Source: Methanomicrobia archaeon LH_S13 (GTDB taxonomy: Archaea; Halobacteriota; Syntropharchaeia; Alkanophagales; Methanospirareceae). Taken from it: DNA of 6,477 nucleotides. A program made the position numbers and the translations under genes. The notes below the pieces were generated by a model, which saw only the letters and a program-made list of their open reading frames with translations, was not told where the DNA came from and ran no database searches. The stretch lies in NCBI GenBank assembly GCA_023659785.1, contig JAGXOR010000078.1, forward strand, positions 1 through 6,477, given 5' to 3'. Below are positions 1 through 5,487 of the stretch, in pieces; position 1 is the stretch's first letter, and the number at the start of each line of letters is the position of its first letter.

Positions 1-33
1 GGATATTAAAGTTTAAACCCTAAATAACGAAAA

Positions 34-40
34 GGGGTGG
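34..40 (+). promoter_or_regulatory. Ribosome binding site of the first gvp gene
   Basis: The G-rich stretch ggggtgg lies four bases before the ATG at 45 and fits the archaeal Shine-Dalgarno consensus GGAGGTGA. An in-frame TAA at 21-23 rules out an upstream extension. It therefore supports the ATG at 45 as the start. Confidence 0.6.
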
Positions 41-44
41 AGAA

Positions 45-419
45 ATGGTTTTAGAACCGGATAGAGATGATGATAGTGATACTGGATTAGTTGCAGTAAT
101 AGACAGGATATTGGATAAGGGATTAGTGATAAATGCGGACATTACGGTAAGTGTTGCAGGAGTTGAGCTGCTGGGAGTGAAAGTAAGGGCAGCACTTGCT
201 TCTTTCGAGACTGCCGCGCAATATGGGCTGGAGTTTCCTTCTGGGACGAATTACGAGACTGCGGCATGGAAAGAGGCGATGATAAAAAAGGAGGAATGCC
301 CACAATGCGGTAAAAAAGTTCCTGAGGAGGAACTGATAGAAGAGGGTTGCCCCTGGTGCGGCTGGGAGAGCGCAAAGGCAAAGAAGAAGAAAGAGGTAGA
401 GGAATTAATAGCGGAGTAG
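45..419 (+). CDS. GvpA/J/M-family gas vesicle protein with C-terminal zinc ribbon
   Basis: This 124-residue protein has a GvpA-family core at about residues 14-61. The core carries the signature VIDRILDKGLVINADITVSV, then VELLGVKVRAALASFETA, which matches the helix-strand-strand-helix fold of gas vesicle shell proteins. It lacks the DAW-x-RVSLVGIE motif of the major shell protein GvpA. The ADITVSVAGVELLGVKVRAA stretch is closer to minor members such as GvpJ, GvpM or GvpS, which in known systems act in nucleation or tip formation. A linker at 62-83 leads to a Cys4 zinc ribbon with C85, C88, C102 and C105 (ECPQCGKK, GCPWCGW) and a Lys/Glu-rich tail. Zinc ribbons are not a standard part of this family. 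The gene opens the operon, 7 bases before the next gene. Family membership is secure; the J/M/S subclass is not. Confidence 0.88.
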   Translation: MVLEPDRDDDSDTGLVAVIDRILDKGLVINADITVSVAGVELLGVKVRAALASFETAAQYGLEFPSGTNYETAAWKEAMIKKEECPQCGKKVPEEELIEEGCPWCGWESAKAKKKKEVEELIAE

Positions 420-426
420 CGTAAAA

Positions 427-1518
427 ATGGAGCCCAAAAGGGACACAAATGCTACACTGGTAGACCTGCTGGATAGGATCTTAGATAAAGGGCTTATCTT
501 AGATGCTGATTTGATCATCTCGGTTTCAGGGATACCGTTGCTTGGCGTGAAACTAAAAACCGCACTCGCTGGAATAGAGACAATGCTCGAATATGGAATG
601 TGGAATGACTGGGATGAAGCGCAGAGGGCGTATGCCACAGAAGAGTGGAAGAGAAAAGAGAAAGGGGTTCCATTATTAGAAGGAGAAGAAGTGATACTGA
701 AGATGTTCGGCTCTCATTGGTATTCAAAAGGTATATACCGGAATTGGAGACCTGGGCATCTTTACGTTACAGATAAGCGGGTATTTTTATGGAGGAAAGA
801 GCCAGCGGGGATTTTATTTGTGGCTTCTTATGAAAGCATTGAAGGCTTTGCGTTAGAAAGGAAAGCGAATATGGCAAAGAAAGAGAGCGACTACTTATAT
901 CTGTTTTTGAACAGTGGAGAGGTAGCGTGGCTGCATCCAACAGAAGCATACCCGGTAAAGGAAGCAATAGAGACGAGGATGAAGGAGCTTGGATTAAGCT
1001 TTAATGAGAAGCGGGCAGTTCCGATGATAGATGCAGATGCAGCGAAGTTCCTGATGGAAGACGAAGAGGTAGTGCAAAAGGAGAAGATGTGGTATTGGCT
1101 TGAACATCCTGCACCTGGCGGCGAAACGGCAAAAACGTGGAAATCCGGCAGGCTATATCTTACAAATAAGCGTGTATGCTGGTGGTATGACTTTGATGAA
1201 TGTGTGGCTTTCGAGTGTGGATTGGGAGAAATAAGGAACGTGAGTGTTGAAACAAAAGACCTTGGTGGTATGCTGAAAAAGAAAAGAGTGCTTGTAATTG
1301 AGAAGGCATACTTCTCTGGTGATGAAGAAGCGATGAGAGCAATTGAAAAAGAGCTGAAAAAGAGAATAAAAACGACCACCATCACAGAAGAAGAGGAAAC
1401 GGAAACCTGCCCTTCATGCGGTAGAAGAGCACCTGTAATGGAACTGCTGAATGAGGGATGCAAAGAATGCGGGTGGGTGAGTCCGTTAAAAAGAAAGGAG
1501 ATTTCGGCTCAACAATAA
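427..1518 (+). CDS. GvpJ/S-like domain fused to two GRAM/PH-like domains and a zinc ribbon
   Basis: This 363-residue protein begins with a GvpA-family domain at about residues 9-58 (LVDLLDRILDKG, then GIPLLGVKLKTALAGIETML and EYGMW). The PLLGV and AGIETMLEYGM wording is like GvpJ/GvpS proteins. Two similar domains follow, at about 82-190 and 206-315. Each has a W-x-x-G-x-LY-V/L-T-x-KRV motif (RPGHLYVTDKRVFLW and KSGRLYLTNKRVCWW), then beta-rich sequence and a C-terminal helix. That is the pattern of GRAM or bacterial PH-like domains, which usually bind lipid or protein partners. The tail carries a zinc ribbon with C328, C331, C345 and C348 (TCPSCGRR, GCKECGW), closely related to that of the upstream gene. 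A GGAG at 413-416 sits ten bases before the ATG. The gvp and zinc parts are clear; the GRAM assignment rests on pattern alone. A tethering or docking role is inferred. Confidence 0.85.
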   Translation: MEPKRDTNATLVDLLDRILDKGLILDADLIISVSGIPLLGVKLKTALAGIETMLEYGMWNDWDEAQRAYATEEWKRKEKGVPLLEGEEVILKMFGSHWYSKGIYRNWRPGHLYVTDKRVFLWRKEPAGILFVASYESIEGFALERKANMAKKESDYLYLFLNSGEVAWLHPTEAYPVKEAIETRMKELGLSFNEKRAVPMIDADAAKFLMEDEEVVQKEKMWYWLEHPAPGGETAKTWKSGRLYLTNKRVCWWYDFDECVAFECGLGEIRNVSVETKDLGGMLKKKRVLVIEKAYFSGDEEAMRAIEKELKKRIKTTTITEEEETETCPSCGRRAPVMELLNEGCKECGWVSPLKRKEISAQQ

Positions 1519-1540
1519 GAGTTAGCTTACAAGAAGGAAT

Positions 1541-1545
1541 AGAGG
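1541..1545 (+). promoter_or_regulatory. Ribosome binding site deciding the start at 1554
   Basis: The sequence agagg, eight bases before the ATG at 1554, is a plausible Shine-Dalgarno site. It favours this start over the in-frame ATG at 1458, which lies inside the zinc-ribbon coding region of the previous gene. Confidence 0.5.
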
Positions 1546-1553
1546 ATGAAAAA

Positions 1554-1970
1554 ATGGGAAAGAAGGGAAAGAAAAGAGGAAGTTTGGGTCTCCTTGGCTT
1601 AGATCCAACATTGGGGATAGGAGATAAAGTTGTAGACCATATAGAAGAAGCGAAACGAGAGGAGAAGAGAAGGATAGAGAAAAGCGATTTTTATGCGAGT
1701 TGTCCGGCTTGCGGCAGAAGGCAGGTAAAGAAGAATCTCATAGAGAATGGATGCTTTATCTGCGGCTGGAAAGGTTCAGAAGAAGAAATAGAGCTTGCAC
1801 AGGTTAAGAAGAAGAGCAAGGCTGACATTGATATTGGAATTGGAAGTGAGGTGGGTAAAGAAAAAAGAGGATACAAGATGAGATGCCCTAACTGCAACGC
1901 ACTATTAATAACCGAGCAGTTTGAGAAGGATGGCTGCTATCTATGCGGATTTAGAGAAATAAAAGTGTAA
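1554..1970 (+). CDS. Tandem zinc ribbon protein of the gvp operon
   Basis: From the ATG at 1554 this is a 138-residue protein. Residues 1-45 are basic, with a Gly/Leu-rich stretch (GSLGLLGLDPTLGIGDKVVD) and then a charged helix. Two zinc ribbons follow: C50, C53, C67, C70 (SCPACGRR, GCFICGW) and C111, C114, C128, C131 (RCPNCNAL, GCYLCGF). Both keep the CX2C-X13-CX2C spacing of the ribbons in the two genes upstream, so they look like copies of one module. A Lys-rich linker with DIDIGIG separates them. An in-frame ATG at 1458 would add 32 residues, but it reads the zinc-ribbon DNA of the previous gene in another frame and is unlikely. The gene sits 35 bases after the preceding gene and 8 bases before the next. 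I recognise no named family beyond the zinc ribbons. A role as an adaptor in vesicle assembly is inferred from the shared module. Confidence 0.75.
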   Translation: MGKKGKKRGSLGLLGLDPTLGIGDKVVDHIEEAKREEKRRIEKSDFYASCPACGRRQVKKNLIENGCFICGWKGSEEEIELAQVKKKSKADIDIGIGSEVGKEKRGYKMRCPNCNALLITEQFEKDGCYLCGFREIKV

Positions 1971-1978
1971 AAAAGCCT

Positions 1979-2935
1979 ATGGAAGAATTGGAAATCGAGG
2001 AAGGAAGAACGGTGAAGAGGCTGTCTGATTTTATACCCCTTGATTTAAGAATGAAAATTTTCAGGGCTGTAAAGGAACATTACGAAAATGGAAATGCGTT
2101 TGACAGTGGTGACTTAGGCAATATAAAGGAGAATGATGCACATGATAAATATTTTCCTCCAATACTCGCATTTGCATTGGCGAACTTACCTCAAGTAAAG
2201 GAAGAGCTAAAAAGGGATTTGTTAGAAGAAATAGAGACGCTGTGCAGAGACCTTGGTATTTCCGATGAAGGAAAAATTGGGAGAACAGGATTAGGATTAG
2301 GAAGACAGAGAAACAATCTGGAGCGGTTTATGGAGCACATAGACGGCAAGAGTAGAGAAATTATCTGGTATTTACTTCGAAATGGGTATGCAGGGATAAG
2401 AGATTTATCAGATTTGATAGGAGCATCAGCAGATACTGAAGTTCTTACGAGAATAAAAGAAGTAATAAACCCGGTAGCTAAGAATTTTCTCGGTAAAGAG
2501 CTTATGGAATTCAAACAGTCCGAGATAGACGAAAGCAGTGGTAAGAAAGTGGTATTTAACTGGTGGTTGAGGACTGATTTGCAGCTAACAGAGAAAAGAG
2601 AGGAGCTGTTAGACGTTTTCGATGAAGGAGATAAAATAAGAGTGATAGCAGAATTACCCCCAGCAGTGGAGGAGAAAAATATAAAAGTGTTAGTGAACGA
2701 TGATATAGTAAGGATAATTGCAAACGACTCTAATGGTAAATACGAGAGAAAAGTTCCGTTGTTTTATGTGGTTGAGAAAGTCATGGGGAAGACATATAAA
2801 AATAGAATCCTGGAAGTCAAGCTGCTAAAAAAAAGAAAAAATTTTGAACAGCAAAAGAAAGACGTAGAGGATATTGATGCAAAAATAGAGGAATTGGAAT
2901 CGGAAAAGGGCGAATTGAGAGAAAGGAGGAAATAA
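1979..2935 (+). CDS. Probable winged-helix and Hsp20-like (GvpH-related) fusion protein
   Basis: This 318-residue protein has three parts. Residues 1-120 are mostly helical and unrecognised, with a PPILAFALANLPQVKEEL segment. Residues about 125-198 (EIIWYLLRNGYAGIRDLSDL, then a helix ending RIKEVINPVAKNFLG, then KKVVFNWWL) read like a winged helix-turn-helix domain. Residues about 208-285 form an Hsp20/alpha-crystallin-like beta sandwich: DVFDEGDKIRVIAELPPAVE, then IKVLVNDDIVRIIA, ending in NRILEVKLLKK. This matches the Hsp20-like domain of archaeal GvpH. A Lys/Glu coiled-coil tail runs from 286 to 318. Hsp20-type Gvp proteins act as chaperones for aggregation-prone shell proteins. A fused DNA-binding domain would suggest a link to regulation, but that is inference and the fold could instead mediate protein contacts. 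No strong ribosome binding site precedes the ATG; the gene begins 8 bases after the previous stop. Confidence 0.75.
   Translation: MEELEIEEGRTVKRLSDFIPLDLRMKIFRAVKEHYENGNAFDSGDLGNIKENDAHDKYFPPILAFALANLPQVKEELKRDLLEEIETLCRDLGISDEGKIGRTGLGLGRQRNNLERFMEHIDGKSREIIWYLLRNGYAGIRDLSDLIGASADTEVLTRIKEVINPVAKNFLGKELMEFKQSEIDESSGKKVVFNWWLRTDLQLTEKREELLDVFDEGDKIRVIAELPPAVEEKNIKVLVNDDIVRIIANDSNGKYERKVPLFYVVEKVMGKTYKNRILEVKLLKKRKNFEQQKKDVEDIDAKIEELESEKGELRERRK
2924..2929 (+). promoter_or_regulatory. Ribosome binding site of the GvpH-like gene
   Basis: The sequence aggagg lies inside the last codons of the preceding gene, twelve bases before the ATG at 2942. It is one of the best Shine-Dalgarno matches in the window and suggests translation at 2942 can start independently of the gene before it. 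Confidence 0.6.
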
Positions 2936-2941
2936 AGAGAG

Positions 2942-3688
2942 ATGACGGAAAACGAAGAAGAGAAGGAGAAGAAGAAAATAAAAGAGCTGGAGGAGAAAGT
3001 AAAAAAGCTGGAAAAGGAGGTTAAGGTTAAGACAGGGAAGGAAGAGAAGGAGGAAAAAGAAGAGGAAGAAGAGGGAACAGGAATAGCGGAAGAAATAATA
3101 GGTGGTTTCTTTCCAGGGCTTGGAAAAATGGTAAAGGGGCTGGGGAAGTCAGAAGTATTCAAAGAAAGATTGGGAGAAGTTGACAGAGAAATAGAAGAAA
3201 GAATGAAGGAAGGCGGTGGTGGAAGTGGAAGAGAAATATCAAGGGAGAAATATTCAATGGGAAAGCGTCCACATGTAGAAGCTGACTACTCTGTAAGGAC
3301 ATTAGTTGGAGAGAAGCATAAGCCTTCTTTTAGAGGTAGAGAAGAAGTGCAAAGACGAGGAGAAAGAGAAAAGGAACAAGATAGAGTTAAAGAAATCAGG
3401 GTGGATAAAGAAGCGGTAAAGGAAAAGGAGCCCTTGATAGACATTAGGGACGAAAAGGATTACATAATGGTCATAGCTGAGATACCTGGCGTTGATGAGG
3501 AGGAGATAAAAACGGAAATTGGAGATGGCGGTAATAAATTGATTATATCTACGGAGGGTGAAGGCGAAGGAAAAAGCAAATATTATAAAGAGGTGGATTT
3601 ACCCTCTGAGGTTAAAGGAGAAATAAAAAGGATGTATAAACATGGCATTTTGGAAGTAAGATTGGAAAAGGGGGAGGAGAAAAAATGA
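2942..3688 (+). CDS. gvpH: GvpH-type gas vesicle protein with C-terminal Hsp20-like domain
   Basis: This 248-residue protein starts with a highly charged coiled coil (about residues 5-45, with heptads such as KELEEKVKKLEKEVK). A short Gly-rich amphipathic segment follows (GTGIAEEIIGGFFPGLGKMV), then a Gly/Arg/Glu linker with a DYSVRT motif near 115. The C-terminal 163-243 region is Hsp20-like: PLIDIRDEKDYIMVIAEIPG, VDEEEIKTEI, NKLIISTEG, YYKEVDLPSEV and HGILEVRLEK. This domain order is like archaeal GvpH, an Hsp20-related accessory protein thought to chaperone shell and GvpF/L-type proteins in the cytoplasm. It is the second Hsp20-like protein in a row, 6 bases after the longer one, and its domain is closer to the Hsp20 consensus (AEIPGV). 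Its stop overlaps the start of the next gene by four bases (ATGA), a sign of coupled translation. Confidence 0.82.
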   Translation: MTENEEEKEKKKIKELEEKVKKLEKEVKVKTGKEEKEEKEEEEEGTGIAEEIIGGFFPGLGKMVKGLGKSEVFKERLGEVDREIEERMKEGGGGSGREISREKYSMGKRPHVEADYSVRTLVGEKHKPSFRGREEVQRRGEREKEQDRVKEIRVDKEAVKEKEPLIDIRDEKDYIMVIAEIPGVDEEEIKTEIGDGGNKLIISTEGEGEGKSKYYKEVDLPSEVKGEIKRMYKHGILEVRLEKGEEKK

Positions 3689-3819
3689 AAAAAACAATGA
3701 AATGCACGAATTGTGGGAAAACGTTTGAACAGGATACCGGGAAGAATTACTGCCCGGAATGCGGTGGGGTACTCTGGAGCACGAGATTTTTGAGATCAGG
3801 AGCACGAAGTATAAAGTAG
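3685..3819 (+). CDS. Small single zinc ribbon protein, 44 residues
   Basis: The reading frame starts at the ATG that overlaps the stop of the upstream Hsp20-like gene (ATGA) and runs to TAG at 3817-3819. It encodes a 44-residue basic protein. C7, C10, C23 and C26 (MKCTNCGKTF, YCPECGG) form a CX2C-X12-CX2C zinc ribbon, and the C-terminus is a short basic tail rich in Arg and Ser. The sequence gggggagg at 3670-3677 is a good ribosome binding site. The start overlap, the ribosome binding site, the complete metal-binding motif and its place in the operon all argue that it is real despite its size. Its ribbon lacks the L-I-E-x-G-C wording shared by the larger ribbons upstream, so it may be a more distant relative. 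The function is unknown. A role as a vesicle accessory factor or regulator is inferred from context. Confidence 0.75.
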   Translation: MKKTMKCTNCGKTFEQDTGKNYCPECGGVLWSTRFLRSGARSIK

Positions 3820-3842
3820 TTTAGTAAGGGAAAGGGATAAAT

Positions 3843-4166
3843 ATGGTGCTGGATATAGACGAGGAGAATCTGAAACACGGAGTTCTGGGGCTTGTCATTG
3901 CGATAGTCGAGGTGGTAAGAGATGCTTTGAAACTGCAAGCAATGCGAAGGATAGAATCAGACAGGCTGAGTGAAGAGGAGACAGAACGACTTGGAGAGGC
4001 TTTGATGGACCTCGACGTGGCAATAGAGGAGATAAAAGAGGAGCAGGGTATTACAGAATCTGTGAAGGCGGTTCGGGATGGGCTGGATGACATCGTGGAT
4101 GATGTGGTTGACAGGACGGTGAACCCGGAGAGGTGGAGGGAGGAAGCAGAGGAAAAGGGTATTTAA
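3843..4166 (+). CDS. gvpK: Gas vesicle protein GvpK
   Basis: This 107-residue protein matches GvpK along most of its length. The N-terminal half has the family pattern LDIDEENLKHGVLGLVIAIV, then EVVRDALKLQAMRRIESDRL, SEEETERLGEALMDLDVAIE and EIKEE. The C-terminal part (about 68-107) is acidic and helical (VRDGLDDIVDDVVD, NPERWREEAEE) and more variable. GvpK is a conserved cytoplasmic accessory protein required for gas vesicle formation in several studied systems, though its precise step is not settled. The start follows a GGGAT at 3834-3838, 23 bases after the small zinc ribbon gene. The next gene starts 27 bases downstream. The length is normal for the family. Confidence 0.92.
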   Translation: MVLDIDEENLKHGVLGLVIAIVEVVRDALKLQAMRRIESDRLSEEETERLGEALMDLDVAIEEIKEEQGITESVKAVRDGLDDIVDDVVDRTVNPERWREEAEEKGI

Positions 4167-4193
4167 GATTAAGATATACGAAGACAGAGGGAG

Positions 4194-5294
4194 ATGAACG
4201 AAAAAGATAAGCTTCAAGAAATAATTGCAGAAATAGTAAGAGAAGAAATAGAAGCGATAATGGAAGAAACGAAAGTAGCGATAAGAGAGATTGTAAGGGC
4301 GGAGCTTTTTCCTGGGTTAAGGTGTGCCGTAAGAGAATCAATATCAAAAGAGCTGGAAAGTGCAACATTTGAATACGAGCAAAAAGTCGAGAGTAAAGAA
4401 GAAATATCTGCTCCAGCAGAGGGAATAGCTTCTCAGCCTCCGACAGTTATGGCTATGGCTAAAGAAGAAGAAGAAGCTGCGGTAGCTGAAAGTAAGACTG
4501 AACCGACAATGCCAATGGAAGCTGGAATGAATCAGGGGCTGTATCTGTATGGAATAGCGGATGCGAATGCACAAACGAAACTTGGACAAATAGGGATAGA
4601 AGGAAACGAGGTATATACGCTCCCTTATAAAGGGCTTTCGGCAATCGTCCATAATTGTCCTCTGGAACCTTATAATAGCGATGATGAAGAGGTCATGAAA
4701 GGCTGGGTAAAAGCGCATCAGCACGTTCTGGACGTTGCAGAGGATAATTTAGGCACTGTAATCCCATTTGGTTTTGACATGATAATAAAACCAGAAGATA
4801 ACGCTACTGCAGAAGAAATATTGGAGAAATGGCTGGGTGAGGACTTCGATGGTATGAGGGAAAAGATGGAGAAAATAAGAGGTAAAAAGGAATACGGTGT
4901 GCAAATATTTTATATCCCCTCGGTGATGAGCGAGAGAATTGCAGCAGAGAGTGAAGAAATCAGGAAGATGAAAGAAGAGATGAAGTCAAAGAGTCCAGGA
5001 ATGGCATATATGTATAAGCAGAAGCTTGAAAATGCGATAAATAAAGAGATGGAATCGGGAATGGATTCCTATTTCAAGGATTTCTATGGCAGAATAAAGA
5101 AGCATGTTGAAGAAATAAAGGTGGAGAAGACAAAGAAGGCGGATGAGAAGGACAAGCAGATGATTATGAACTTATCCTGTCTTGCAGTCGAGGCTAAGTA
5201 TAAAGAGCTTGGTGCTGAATTGGAGCAGATTGATAACACAGAAGCTTTCTCCGTTCGTTTTACCGGACCCTGGCCCACGTATTCGTTTGTATAG
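4194..5294 (+). CDS. GvpF/GvpL family protein with long N-terminal helical extension
   Basis: This 366-residue protein has a complete GvpL/GvpF domain from about residue 115 to the end. It opens with QGLYLYGIAD, followed by NEVYTLPYKGLSAIVHN, a helix with HQHVLDVAEDNLGTVIPFGF, a coiled-coil middle (250-315), MNLSCLAVE, and the family ending VRFTGPWPTYSFV. GvpF/L proteins interact with GvpA-type shell proteins and are needed for assembly. The first ~62 residues form an extra amphipathic helical segment (EKDKLQEIIAEIVREEIEAI, then IREIVRAELFPGL), joined by a Glu/Ala/Pro linker at 63-112. Most GvpF/L proteins start near the YLYGI motif. A purine-rich GAGGGAG touches the ATG at 4194, which is closer than normal. 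In-frame ATGs near 4506-4527 (M105, M107, M112) could give the standard-length protein, but the extension looks coding. Whether this is GvpF or GvpL cannot be decided. Confidence 0.9.
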   Translation: MNEKDKLQEIIAEIVREEIEAIMEETKVAIREIVRAELFPGLRCAVRESISKELESATFEYEQKVESKEEISAPAEGIASQPPTVMAMAKEEEEAAVAESKTEPTMPMEAGMNQGLYLYGIADANAQTKLGQIGIEGNEVYTLPYKGLSAIVHNCPLEPYNSDDEEVMKGWVKAHQHVLDVAEDNLGTVIPFGFDMIIKPEDNATAEEILEKWLGEDFDGMREKMEKIRGKKEYGVQIFYIPSVMSERIAAESEEIRKMKEEMKSKSPGMAYMYKQKLENAINKEMESGMDSYFKDFYGRIKKHVEEIKVEKTKKADEKDKQMIMNLSCLAVEAKYKELGAELEQIDNTEAFSVRFTGPWPTYSFV

Positions 5295-5328
5295 CCTTTG
5301 ACGTAATTGCTCAGTATCTTATGGACGA

Positions 5329-5363
5329 AAATCCTAAATACTAAATCAGAAATCCTAAACAAA
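5329..5363 (+). repeat. Degenerate heptamer tandem repeat, consensus AAATCCT
   Basis: Five units of seven bases follow in perfect phase: aaatcct, aaatact, aaatcag, aaatcct and aaacaaa. The first and fourth are identical. The array lies just after the first gvpF/L gene. The period of seven and the A-then-C/T pattern resemble the second array inside the following gene. Confidence 0.75.
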
Positions 5364-5376
5364 TCCAAATTTTCCT

Positions 5377-5457
5377 GCGTATTATAATGATGCATATAAG
5401 GCATACAAAAAATTGTATGAGGTCATTGAAAAAGAAATAAAAGCCCGTGAGTGGTAA
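5377..5457 (+). other. Possible 3' remnant of a degraded gene
   Basis: One frame reads a protein-like peptide, AYYNDAYKAYKKLYEVIEKE, continuing IKAREW to a TAA stop. It has no proper start: upstream, the frame soon meets a TAA at 5356-5358 inside the heptamer array. The helical Tyr/Lys/Glu pattern looks like the C-terminus of a real protein, which would make this debris from an insertion or deletion. Chance is a serious alternative at this length, and I do not recognise a family. Confidence 0.25.
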
Positions 5458-5477
5458 ACTTATTTGCTTTGCTCATC

Positions 5478-5484
5478 GAGGAAG
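5478..5484 (+). promoter_or_regulatory. Ribosome binding site deciding the start at 5488
   Basis: The purine stretch gaggaag ends three bases before the ATG at 5488, with the GAGG core six bases away. It favours this ATG over the in-frame TTG at 5464, which would add eight residues (MLCSSRKR) not expected before the family's N-terminal strand. Confidence 0.5.
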
Positions 5485-5487
5485 AGA

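Larger units (their letters stand above)
5295..5487 (+). other. 193-base spacer between the two gvpF/L genes
   Basis: This is the only long gap in the cluster. It holds a five-unit A-rich heptamer array (5329-5363), then a short open stretch that looks like the end of a gene (5377-5457), then the ribosome binding site of the second gvpF/L gene. I see no convincing terminator hairpin with a T-run. AT-rich stretches such as catataagg (5393-5401) could serve as a TATA box for a separate transcript, but this is weak. Confidence 0.5.

Noticed and set aside
1..30. Possible promoter (TATA-like tttaaa) before the first gene
   Set aside because: The AT-rich stretch is short and its spacing to a start leaving room for the ribosome binding site at 34-40 is poor. 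The window begins too close to judge, and the operon may start further left.
891..1463. Minus-strand open frame of 190 codons opposite the GRAM-containing gene
   Set aside because: It is rich in Ser and Phe, as expected for the complement of Lys/Glu-rich coding DNA, and shows no family motif. The plus-strand gene has clear domains across the same bases.
1458..1553. Earlier in-frame start for the tandem zinc ribbon gene
   Set aside because: It would overlap the zinc ribbon of the preceding gene by 61 bases in another frame, and the first 32 residues look non-native. The ATG at 1554 has a suitable ribosome binding site.
2764..3162. Minus-strand open frame of 132 codons
   Set aside because: It is almost pure Ser/Phe/Leu low-complexity sequence, the mirror of the charged coiled coil of the GvpH-like gene.
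4051..4724. Minus-strand open frames opposite the gvpF/L gene
   Set aside because: Leu/Phe/Ser-rich sequence without motifs, explained by the purine-rich plus strand.
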